NCBI RefSeq assembly: GCF_905171765.1
Contig: NC_053390.1
Span: forward strand, 576,936,471-577,000,470
Direction of reading: 5' to 3'
Length of the DNA stretch: 64,000 nt
Origin: Bufo bufo
Taxonomy: Eukaryota > Chordata > Amphibia > Anura > Bufonidae
Within the stretch, counting starts at the first letter, position 1. Each line of letters opens with the position of its first letter. Shown piece by piece: positions 53,822 through 62,786 of the stretch. The notes beneath the pieces were generated by a model. The model searched no databases. It saw nothing but the letters and a program-made list of their open reading frames with translations, and was not told where the DNA came from. Made by a program: the position numbers and the translations under genes.

Positions 53822-55384
53822 CAGGGAGTGCAGAATTATTAGGCAAATGAGTATTTTGACCACATCATCCTCTTTATGCATGTTGTCTTACTCCAAGCTG
53901 TATAGGCTCGAAAGCCTACTACCAATTAAGCATATTAGGTGATGTGCATCTCTGTAATGAGAAGGGGTGTGGTCTAATGACATCAACACCCTATATTAGG
54001 TGTGCATAATTATTAGGCAACTTCCTTTCCTTTGGCAAAATGGGTCAAAAGAAGGACTTGACAGGCTCAGAAAAGTAAAAAATAGTGAGATATCTTGCAG
54101 AGGGATGCAGCACTCTTAAAATTGCAAAGCTTCTGAAGCGTGATCATCGAACAATCAAGCGTTTCATTCAAAATAGTCAACAGGGTCGCAAGAAGCGTGT
54201 GGAAAAACCAAGGCGCAAAATAACTGCCCATGAACTGAGAAAAGTCAAGCGTGCAGCTGCCAAGATGCCACTTGCCACCAGTTTGGCCATATTTCAGAGC
54301 TGCAACATCACTGGTGTACCCAAAAGCACAAGGTGTGCAATACTCAGAGACATGGCCAAGGTAAGAAAGGCTGAAAGACGACCACCACTGAACAAGACAC
54401 ACAAGCTGAAACGTCAAGACTGGGCCAAGAAATATCTCAAGACTGATTTTTCTAAGGTTTTATGGACTGATGAAATGAGAGTGAGTCTTGATGGGCCAGA
54501 TGGATGAGCCCGTGGCTGGATTGGTAAAGGGCAGAGAGCTCCAGTCCGACTCAGACGCCAGCAAGGTGGAGGTGGAGTACTGGTTTGGGCTGGTATCATC
54601 AAAGATGAGCTTGTGGGGCCTTTTCGGGTTGAGGATAGAGTCAAGCTCAACTCCCAGTCCTACTGCCAGTTTCTGGAAGACACCTTCTTCAAGCAGTGGT
54701 ACAGGAAGAAGTCTGCATCCTTCAAGAAAAACATGATTTTCATGCAGGACAATGCTCCATCACACGCATCCAAGTACTCCACAGCGTGGCTGGCAAGAAA
54801 GGGTATAAAAGAAGAAAATCTAATGACATGGCCTCCTTGTTCACCTGATCTGAACCCCATTGAGAACCTGTGGTCCAGCATCAAATGTGAGATTTACAAG
54901 GAGGGAAAACAGTACACCTCTCTGAACAGTGTCTGGGAGGCTGTGGTTGCTGCTGCACGCAATGTTGATGGTGAACAGATCAAAACACTGACAGAATCCA
55001 TGGATGGCAGGCTTTTGAGTGTCCTTGCAAAGAAAGGTGGCTATATTGGTCACTGATTTGTTTTTGTTTTGTTTTTGAATGTCAGAAATGTATATTTGTG
55101 AATGTTGAGATGTTATATTGGTTTCACTGGTAAAAATAAATAATTGAAATGGGTATATATTTGTTTTTTGTTAAGTTGCCTAATAATGATGCACAGTAAT
55201 AGTCACCTGCACACACAGATATCCCCCTAAAATAGCTAAAACTAAAAACAAACTAAAAACTACTTCCAAAAATATTCAGCTTTGATATTAATGAGTTTTT
55301 TGGGTTCATTGAGAACATGGTTGTTGTTCAATAATAAAATTAATCCTCAAAAATACAACTTGCCTAATAATTCTGCACTCCCTG
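53822..55384 (+). mobile_element. Tc1-like DD37E element, copy B, complete with TA duplication
   Basis: 1563 bp, ends CAGGGAGTGCAGAATTATTA and, in complement, CAGGGAGTGCAGAATTATTA; TA at 53820-53821 and 55385-55386. Removing it and one TA rejoins the CR1 reading 'LLN.FFSNVFTEEN', proving the insertion point. Confidence 0.95.
54040..55056 (+). pseudogene. DD37E Tc1 transposase, two stop codons (copy B)
   Basis: 339 codons including the stop, same length as the inferred family product, same domain order as copy A: helix-turn-helix N-terminus, WTDE, MQDNAPSH, PDLNPIENLW. It carries TAA at codon 13 (54076-54078) and TGA at 54505-54507, the latter replacing the Trp that copies A and C have after DGPDG. 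No indels were seen, so decay is slight and both ends are intact. The element could still be mobilised in trans if a source of enzyme existed; that is inference. Confidence 0.9.
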
Positions 55385-55386
55385 TA

Positions 55387-55458
55387 TTTTTTCTCCAATG
55401 TATTCACTGAGGAAAATAAACTGTCAGATGACATGCAGAATGTAAAAATAAATTCCCC
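55387..55458 (+). pseudogene. CR1 ORF2 continuation after the Tc1 copy
   Basis: Encodes the FFSNVFTEENKLSDDMQNV segment, which precedes the reverse transcriptase in CR1 ORF2. It ends where a hairpin-rich repeat begins. Confidence 0.7.
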
Positions 55459-55659
55459 ATTAAGGGCTGTTTCACACGAACGGATGCCGTGCGTGACATC
55501 CGCTGCGTGAATGACAGCCAAGACCCGATGCGGACAGCAGAAGCACGGAGCATTAACATGACTGATAATGCTCCGTGCCTCTCTGTGATCTCTTTACTCC
55601 GAAATCACAGTGACAACTTTATCTCACTGTGATTTCGTAGTAAAGAGATCACAGAGAGG
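55459..55659. repeat. Hairpin-rich MITE-like insert in place of the CR1 reverse transcriptase
   Basis: Starts TAAGGGCTGTTTCACACGAA, an anuran MITE-like end. Two strong hairpins follow: cacggagcatt/aatgctccgtg (about 55544-55577) and a large one, 55578-55659, with arms cctctctgtgatctctttac / gtaaagagatcacagagagg. No right-hand TIR matches the left. Confidence 0.65.
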
Positions 55660-56405
55660 CAGTGTCAGGCAGCTGCTGCCAAGGCCAATAAGATAATGGG
55701 TTGCATCAGAAGGGGCATAGATGCCTGTGATAAGAACATAGTCCTACCACTTTACAAATCGCTAGTCAGACCACACATGAAGTACTGTGTACAGTTCTGG
55801 GCTCCTGTAAACAAGGCAGACATAGCAGAGCTGGAGAAGGTCCAGAGGAGGGCAACTAAAGTAATAACTGGAATGGGGCAACTACAGTACCCTGAAAGAT
55901 TATCAAAATTATGGTTATTCACTTTAGAAAAAAGACGACTGAGGGGAGATCTAATTAATATGTATAAATATATCAGGGGTCAGTACAGAGATCTATCCCA
56001 TCATCTATTTATTCCCAGGACTGTGACTGTGACGAAGGGACATCCTCTGCGTCTGGAGGAAAGAAGGTTTGTACACAAACATAGAAAAGGATTCTTTACG
56101 GTAAGAGCAGTGAGACTATGGAACGCTCTGCCTGAGGAGGTGGTGATGGTGAGTACAATAAAGGAATTCAAGAGGGGCCTGGATGTATTTCTTGAGCGTA
56201 ATAATATTACAGGCTATAGCTACTAGAGAGGGGTTGTTGATCCAGGAAGTTATTCTGATTGCCTGATTGGATTCGGGAAGGAATTTTTTATTCCCCTAAA
56301 GTGGGGAAATTTGGCTTCTACCTCACAGTTTTTTTTTGCCTTCCTCTGGATCAACTTGCAGGATGGACAAATGTCTTTTTTCGGCCTTATGTACTATGTT
56401 ACTAT
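55660..56405 (+). pseudogene. CR1 ORF2 C-terminus and 3' UTR
   Basis: An open frame to 56226 encodes IVLPLYKSLVRPHMKYCVQF, KVQRRATKVITGM, 'LEKRRLRGDLINMYKYIRGQ', 'TVRAVRLWNALPEEVV' and FKRGLDVFL, the standard post-reverse-transcriptase region of CR1 ORF2. The fingers and palm of the reverse transcriptase are absent. The 3' UTR ends with 'cggccttatgtactatgtta', the usual CR1 tail. Confidence 0.88.
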
Positions 56406-56760
56406 ACTAAATAGAAAGTTAATAAATGGTGAATGGCAATCGTAAACCACAACCAGCTACTTTTCATATTTATTGGGGTAAAATTATTTAAATATTGGGG
56501 CTATCCTGGATTTCTGCGCTATGTTTAACATTTTTTTGCTTTAATAATTACTGTTGCACAGGTCACTTAATTCCCTCAATATATTGTTCTCGAGGCTTGA
56601 AGCTAAAAATGATGACACATGAATCTCAGTGACTGTCAGCTACATTTGATTTGTTATCTTGGGTGGGTGTATGCAAATCATTGAATATATTAAATCAATC
56701 ATCTGAAGCTCAAATGAAGCCTCATTTTTTGGACTAAAACTTTTAGACAACTTACATGGA
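56406..56760. other. Repeat-poor intron sequence 3' of the TM exon
   Basis: No feature seen. Non-repetitive character agrees with its place next to an exon. Confidence 0.5.
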
Positions 56761-56768
56761 CTTCTTAC

Positions 56769-56858
56769 CTGGGGGCTTTTTCTGGCACATCTTGTACAGA
56801 AATATTAAGACAACAAAAACAACTGCAGCAAGAATACAGCCGACTCCGATTATAATTC
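56769..56858 (-). CDS. EMCN: Endomucin transmembrane exon (90 nt)
   Basis: On the minus strand acceptor tttttcttaaag and donor gtaagaag bracket 90 nt. Joined to the previous exon (phase 1) it encodes GIIIGVGCILAAVVFVV, continuing LIFLYKMCQKKPP: a single hydrophobic helix followed at once by basic residues (a stop-transfer signal). The Tyr-x-Met-Cys after the helix parallels the LYRMCWK I recall in human endomucin. The upstream exon is hydrophilic and the downstream ones are charged, so topology is type I. It leaves one base of a codon, completed by the 25-nt exon at 48329. Family call depends mainly on the KENVKLLSVKT exon. Confidence 0.75.
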
Positions 56859-56861
56859 CTT

Positions 56862-57168
56862 TAAGAAAAATATTGTAAAGGTGATAAAACATCTTACAAA
56901 CGATACTAAACTACTAGTCAATACATGTAGCCTTGCCGTTACTCCTGCAACAGTCTATGAGGTTTACTCATTGTCTGTGAGGTTTACTTATATTCTACTT
57001 TATGTCCAGTATGCATCTTGGAAAAGTATGTTGTGCTGGGAACTACTTAAAAAGCAGTTTCCCGTTATAATGTTATTATTGGAAACACTTCCCAATACCG
57101 AACACATATTCTAGTAATCTGCTTGGCTGCAAAAAAATTCTTCCCTTGTCCAGCCAAAGACATCAGCC
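56862..57168. other. Intron sequence
   Basis: Between the TM exon and a Harbinger-type element; no feature seen. Confidence 0.5.
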
Positions 57169-57171
57169 TAA

Positions 57172-57497
57172 GGCTCATGCACACAAACGTATTTTCTTTC
57201 TGTGTCTGTTCCGTTTTTTTTTACAGACCGTATGCGGAACCATTCATTTTAATCGGTCCGCCAAAAAAACGGAAGTTACTTTGTGTGCATTCCGTTTCCG
57301 TATGTCCGTATTTCCGTTCCCGCAAAAAAATAGAACATGTCCTATTATTGTCTGCATTATGGACAAGGATAGTACTGTTCTATTAGGGTCCAGCTGTTCC
57401 GTTCCGCAAAATACGGAATGCACACGGACGTCATCGGTATTTTTGCGGATCCTTTTTTTGCGGCCTGCAAAATACATACGGTCGTGTGCATGAGCCC
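57172..57497. mobile_element. PIF/Harbinger-type MITE with TAA duplication
   Basis: TAA at 57169-57171 and 57498-57500; ends GGCTCATGCACACAAACGTA and, in complement, GGGCTCATGCACACGACCGT. Same family as 15012-15313. Interior fold-back 'cggaatgcacacggacg'. Confidence 0.85.
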
Positions 57498-57500
57498 TAA

Positions 57501-57929
57501 AGTTGACCTTACCAATTAGGTGTGTATCAGCCAAGCCCACATATTTTGTATGTGTATAGTGGCCTCCAGACTCTCCCCTAATGGCTGATATCAAGGGAGG
57601 TAAAGATCAGCCATGTTGGATTTCAGCTGCCTGATGCTTTTGTTCTCAGGAGATAATCTGCTGTCAGACATTTTACCTCTTTCCCATTCACTACATGCAT
57701 GATGGTGGGATTGGGAGAGATAGTTGTAAGCTGAATGACCATTGGTCTGGTAACCATCTTATATGTATGGCAGGTTAATATAGGCTGCAGTTCTCAATGT
57801 AAATAACATTGTGTCTGCTGGTAAGTCTGGAGAACAAGGGTGTTGGATTTGAAGTTTTCTTTTTTTTTTTTTATCTCAATACTCCAATTCTTAACGTGAG
57901 AACTTCAGAGATAAATGTGAGGAGCTTCA
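57501..57929. other. Intron sequence
   Basis: No gene or clear repeat; a poly-T run near 57860. Confidence 0.45.
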
Positions 57930-57937
57930 CTTTGAAC

Positions 57938-58891
57938 TAGGGATAGACCGATATTGATTTTTTTAGAGCCGATACCGATAACCTATGAACTTTTAAGGCC
58001 GATAGCCGATAAATTAAATCGATATTCTGTGCATTTTCATTTTTGAAAAAAAAAATTAATTTCTGTTACTGCGTTCACCACATAGGAGATTAAAAAATAT
58101 ATATTTTAATAGTTTGGACTTTTCGGACATGGCAATATGTGATATGTTTATTTATTTGTTGTTTATATATTTGATATGTAAAATTGGGAAAGGGTGTGAT
58201 TTATACTTAATATTTTGGTGTGTTTTTTATTTATTTCTTTTGTACTTTTTATTTATTTATTTTATTCATACAACCTAGGATCTTTTAATCCCTTGTCCTA
58301 GTCACCCTAATAGAGCTCTATTAGGGTGAATAGGACTTCAAACTATCCCTGTTGCCCTGTGCATAGTACACACAGCAGCAGGGAGCTTACCATGGCAACC
58401 AGGGCTTTAGCAGCGTCCTGGCTGCCATGGTAACCGATCGGAGCCCCAGGATTACACTGCTGGGGCTCCGATCAGAAGCTACCACTGCCACCAATGAAGA
58501 GGAGAGGAGGGGACCCTGTGGCCACTGCCACCAATGATTTTAATACTGACAGGGAGCTGCGATCGGCACCTGAGGGGTTAACTGCCGCTGATCGCAGCTT
58601 CCTGTCATATAGTACGGGCACCGCCTCCTGTATTTGTATTAGACGTTAATTATCATTGGTGGTGCAGTGCGCCCGCCCCTCACCCTCCCGTCTCTCCTCA
58701 TTGGCAGCGTGGCACAGTGGGAGGGAGATAGTGACTCCTTCTCCCCTGTGCTGCTGACAGCAGCACGCTCATGTTCTGTGATGGACGCATTATCGGCGTT
58801 ATCGGCAAGGTTAGATGCCAATACCGATAACTTTGAAAATCATGAATATAGGCCGATAATATAAGTAACTCCGATAATCGGTTGATCCCTA
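57938..58891. mobile_element. 954-bp hAT MITE with perfect 8-bp duplication
   Basis: CTTTGAAC at 57930-57937 and 58892-58899. Ends TAGGGATAGACCGATATTGA and, in complement, TAGGGATCAACCGATTATCG; both subterminal regions are rich in 'ccgataccgata' repeats. Interior non-coding, with a GC-rich block at 58380-58760 including 'ccatggtaaccgatcggagc'. Confidence 0.92.
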
Positions 58892-58899
58892 CTTTGAAC

Positions 58900-59350
58900 A
58901 CTGTCAAAGCATGGGTTACAACGTACACAATTCAGTTTCTAGTTGAAAAAGATTTGTTACTGGCATAGGTGCAACCTGAAACTCTTGTCCCCAAATCAAA
59001 ATCTGCAGCAGCCCCCTTGCCTACCATGTGTCTGGGGGATGCTGTCTTAGAGGGAATCCAGGTCTTTGGGCTTTACGGTAGTGGTGGGGGTGTGTGTTGG
59101 GGGTAGTTGGGAGTAACCCTGCCCTATATGGTGACTGGCCACCTGGACCAACTCCAGCACTGCTGAGCTTGACATAGATGACCATAGGGTTCTATGGTGG
59201 TCTAAATTCTGGTAGTTGTGGTTATAACACAAACAGTAAAATTCAGTCTTATTATAACCTTGTTAAACCAACTGTACAATGGAAAGAAAGCAGTTGTATG
59301 GTAGACATTGGACAATGCGCACATATGGATGGAATGATTCTATGGGTGGG
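58900..59350. other. Intron sequence
   Basis: No repeat border recognised. It lies upstream of the donor of the juxtamembrane exon on the plus-strand map, that is, downstream of it in the transcript. Confidence 0.45.
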
Positions 59351-59359
59351 AATACTTAC

Positions 59360-59428
59360 CTTTTTTGGTTTTGGATGGTGTTGGTGATGCTTCACCTCCT
59401 CCATCTTTTCCATAGTTTTGTCTTATAC
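59360..59428 (-). CDS. EMCN: Endomucin juxtamembrane ectodomain exon (69 nt)
   Basis: Minus strand: acceptor ttttattttattaag, 69 nt, donor gtaagtatt. The frame compatible with the TM exon gives IRQNYGKDGGGEASPTPSKT followed by KK and a split Gly codon. A hydrophilic, Gly/Ser/Thr/Pro-rich segment just outside the membrane is expected in a sialomucin; the GKDGGG stretch lines up with GTEGGK in the human protein as I recall it. Enters and leaves in phase 1, so it is symmetric. Earlier ectodomain exons and the signal peptide lie beyond this exon, mostly outside the window. Confidence 0.65.
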
Positions 59429-59432
59429 CTTA

Positions 59433-60077
59433 ATAAAATAAAAAGTGAAAAAATATTTAATTCTAAAATCATTTATATTGACTATAAATCAGAATAAATC
59501 AATGATTGTTGATTGAAAAATATACAGTACCCAGTATTATCCTAATAATCATCTATAATTATTAGAGCGGTTCTGTCAGGGCTGGACTGGGAATAAAAAT
59601 CATCCCTGACTCACAGCCCACATATGTACACTGTATGTAGTTAGTGAATACACTTACTATGTATACAGTATATACACCCATTTACTACTCACATTTACAT
59701 ACAAGCCACATACTGTATGGGCACACATACATACTACATACTGATATCCACATTACTCTTTTGTATACACATGAACATGCACTTACTAGAAACTTTAACA
59801 TTCTGAAGAATAGCAGAACATCCCCCAGTTCATGTTCTTTGGACCCACAGTAGTATCCTGCTGCGTACTCAAGTCCAAAATGATTATATAAAAATAACAA
59901 CATTCTTAACACAAAAAATCAAAAGGTGCACCAATAATAAAAAAATGTGTCCGATTTTCTTTGTCAGTTCAAATATATTACTTATTGCATTGAACCAGCA
60001 CTCCAGACACAGTGTTAGCTTCCTGCCATTCACAAAAGTAACTGTCAATCCTTAAGATTTCACCCAAGATAGGCACC
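59433..60077. other. Intron sequence with a possible 16-nt exon
   Basis: A minus-strand acceptor-like ttctgctattcttcag and donor gtaagtgc bracket 16 nt at 59787-59802 (reading NVKVS plus one base, which fits the next exon's phase). This is too short to accept on signals alone. Around 59575 a hAT-like 'cagggctggactggg' end is visible. 59640-59790 is rich in 'tacacatac' repeats. Confidence 0.3.
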
Positions 60078-61017
60078 TTGGGGCAGATTTATAAAAAAAA
60101 ACGGGTGTAAAGAAAAACAGGTTTAGTGGCCCATAGCAACCAGATTACACATTTAATTTTTTCTAAAATCTCTGAAATCGGCAACTGCTATCGGCAACTA
60201 GGTCAGTTTACTTTTACATCAGCTTTGATAAATCTCTCCGCTGTCAGCTATTCATTGATGTCTACACAGTTCTGATCTCCGCTGTTCAATAGAACAATAA
60301 AAAAGACATAGGGGAAATGTATCAAGATCAGTGCTTCCTGTGCTGGTCTTGATATCCCCTGCACTGTTGGAGGATCCACCAAATTTACGACGAGGAGCAT
60401 GCCTCATCATAAATTAGGCGCATCCTCCTGCAGTCCGTGCGCCTAAACAGAAATCAATGACAGCTCAGAGTAACCGAACCTTTCTGGCTTAATTTGCGAC
60501 AGAAAACTGGCGTCAATTAAAATACATTTGTCAGCGCACCTGGCCATGCCCCTTCTTGCCCTTTTTACACCCCCTTTATGGAAAGTTGCGAGGGCAGTGT
60601 AAAATCAGAGAGATGTAAAAAAAAATCACAAACACATTGTTTGCAGCTTTTTAACGCCACTTTTCAGGTGCAAGGGAGATGAAGTCTTGCCCATAGTGCA
60701 ATAACGCTGGTTGGGATCAACCATCTTCTTCCATGCCCCAGAAGAAGGCAGATGATGGAAAAACTTGAGTTGGCGTTCCTTACATGTAGCTCCCCCAACT
60801 GACGTCTTGGCTCCCACACTTTCCAGAAGTCTCTCACCTTTCTATCAGGAATTGCATTGGCAGCACAGAGTTCTAGTAATGTGCCAATGCCAAATACTCT
60901 ACCTGCCCTAACAGCTCCCTATGCAGTCAGCTATATACTACTCTTACTTCTACCTTCACTTTATAGCTATAATTTCACTGATTTCTGCTTCAATATCTAT
61001 CTGCAACAGCAAATACA
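60078..61017. repeat. Decayed non-autonomous repeats
   Basis: 60078-60236 begins 'ggggcagatttataaaaaaa' and ends 'gctttgataaatctctcc', a decayed inverted-repeat element. 60310-60620 is a decayed copy of the family at 50553. The remainder to 61017 is unassigned. Confidence 0.4.
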
Positions 61018-61664
61018 GGCGCATCTCAATTAACTAGAATATCATTGAAAAGTTAAAGGCTATGTACATCTTCTGAGGCAATTTTTTTATGATTGCACTT
61101 TACTCATTTTGGGCTAAAAATAATTTTTTTAATTGGTCTTTCTTAAAAAAAATATATTGAGCTGTTCTGTCACAAAGGGTTAATAGTTTTTCTAGATTTG
61201 TGACTTGTACTTTCACTTTCACTTTATGCCAACAAACCTTATTTCTAAATTACTAAGAGGTCATAAACACTTATTTAAGCCACATTCTTATCAGTAAGAT
61301 AAGAACTGAGCTATAACGAGTGTTATAATGGCAGAGAGCAGAGATAAGGAGCCCATCAGGTGAGCTGGCTGATGGAAAAGAGAGAAAATTCAGAGGCTGC
61401 TACTAGAGCATCTCAGCTATGTACATAAAAAGGGCTCCATAATTTTAATAAAGACAAATTCAAAAAAATATCTTTAGCTCAAAATGAGTACAATGCACTA
61501 ATAAAAGAAAATTGCCCCCAAAGGTGTAAAAAGCCTTTAATTTATTTTAGTAATTCAATTTAGAAAGTGAATTATATAGACTCATTACACACAGAGTGAC
61601 CAATTTCATGCGTTTATTTATTTTAATGTTGATGATTATGACTTACAGACCAATGAAAAAAATT
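61018..61664 (+). mobile_element. Tc1-type leader fragment, split by a TTAA MITE
   Basis: 61018-61056 ('gcgcatctcaattaactaga', 'atatcattgaaaagttaa') and 61537-61664 ('ttagtaattcaatttagaaag', 'tgttgatgattatgacttac') are two parts of one element leader resembling a widespread Tc1-like family. The MITE 61057-61536 lies exactly at the TTAA of 'gaaaagttaatttatttt'. The fragment ends where the DD37E copy C begins. Confidence 0.6.
61057..61536. mobile_element. 480-bp palindromic MITE, TTAA target (sister of 49541)
   Basis: TTAA at 61053-61056 and 61537-61540; ends AGGCTATGTACATCTTCTGA and, in complement, AGGCTTTTTACACCTTTGGG, with long inner inverted repeats shared with 49541-50009. Confidence 0.9.
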
Positions 61665-62456
61665 ATGCCACTTGCCACCAGTTTGGCCATATTTCAGAGC
61701 TGCAACATCACTGGAGTGCCCAAAAGCACAAGGTGTGCAATACTCAGAGACATGGCCAAGGTAAGAAAGGCTGAAAGACGACCACCACTGAACAAGACAC
61801 ACAAGCTGAAACGTCAAGACTGGGCCAAGAAATATCTCAAGACTGATTTTTCTAAGGTTTTATGGACTGATGAAATGAGAGTGAGTCTTGATGGGCCAGA
61901 TGGATGGGCCCGTGGCTGGATTGGTAAAGGGCAGAGAGCTCCAGTCCGACTCAGACGCCAGCAAGGTGGAGGTGGAGTACTGGTTTGGGCTGGTATCATC
62001 AAAGATGAGCTTGTGGGGCCTTTTCGGGTTGAGGATGGAGTCAAGCTCAACTCCCAGTCCTACTGCCAGTTTCTGGAAGACACCTTCTTCAAGCAGTGGT
62101 ACAGGAAGAAGTCTGCATCCTTCAAGAAAAACATGATTTTCATGCAGGACAATGCTCCATCACACGCGTCCAAGTACTCCACCGCGTGGCTGGCAAGAAA
62201 GGGTATAAAAGAAGAAAATCTAATGACATGGCCTCCTTGTTCACCTGATCTGAACCCCATTGAGAACCTGTGGTCCATCATCAAATGTGAGATTTACAAG
62301 GAGGGAAAACAGTACACCTCTCTGAACAGTGTCTGGGAGGCTGTGGTTGCTGCTGCACGCAATGTTGATGGTGAACAGATCAAAACACTGACAGAATCCA
62401 TGGATGGCAGGCTTTTGAGTGTCCTTGCAAAGAAAGGTGGCTATATTGGTCACTGA
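61665..62456 (+). pseudogene. DD37E Tc1 transposase, open but lacking the DNA-binding N-terminus
   Basis: 263 codons without a stop, covering the end of the DNA-binding region and the whole DDE domain: VLWTDEMRVSLDGPDGWARG, FMQDNAPSHAS, CSPDLNPIENLW and the C-terminal VLAKKGGYIGH. All three catalytic residues are present with 37 residues between the second and third. The first ~75 residues with the helix-turn-helix are lost; the open frame extends 23 codons into unrelated leader sequence (from 61596), which is accidental. Least decayed catalytic domain in the window. Confidence 0.88.
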
Positions 62457-62784
62457 TTTGTTTTTGTTTTGTTTTTGAATGTCAGAAATGTATATTTGTG
62501 AATGTTGAGATGTTATATTGGTTTCACTGGTAAAAATAAATAATTGAAATGGGTATATATTTGTTTTTTGTTAAGTTGCCTAATAATTATGCACAGTAAT
62601 AGTCACCTGCACACACAGATATCCCCCTAAAATAGCTAAAACTAAAAACAAACTAAAAACTACTTCCAAAAATATTCAGCTTTGATATTAATGAGTTTTT
62701 TGGGTTCATTGAGAACATGGTTGTTGTTCAATAACAAAATTAATCCTCAAAAATACAACTTGCCTAATAATTCTGCACTCCCTG
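61665..62784 (+). mobile_element. Tc1-like DD37E element, copy C, 5' truncated
   Basis: Similarity to copies A and B begins abruptly at 'atgccacttgccaccag' (61665) and runs through the intact right terminus (62765-62784) followed by TA (62785-62786). About the first 440 bp are missing and replaced by another Tc1-type leader. Confidence 0.92.
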
Positions 62785-62786
62785 TA

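Noticed and set aside
60831..60885. Further endomucin ectodomain exon on the minus strand (donor gtgagag)
   Set aside because: The only open frame has the wrong outgoing phase and the acceptor is weak; other frames contain stops.
61596..62456. 286-codon frame as a possible novel fusion gene
   Set aside because: The first 23 codons come from another Tc1 leader; the junction is fortuitous and the DNA-binding domain is lost.
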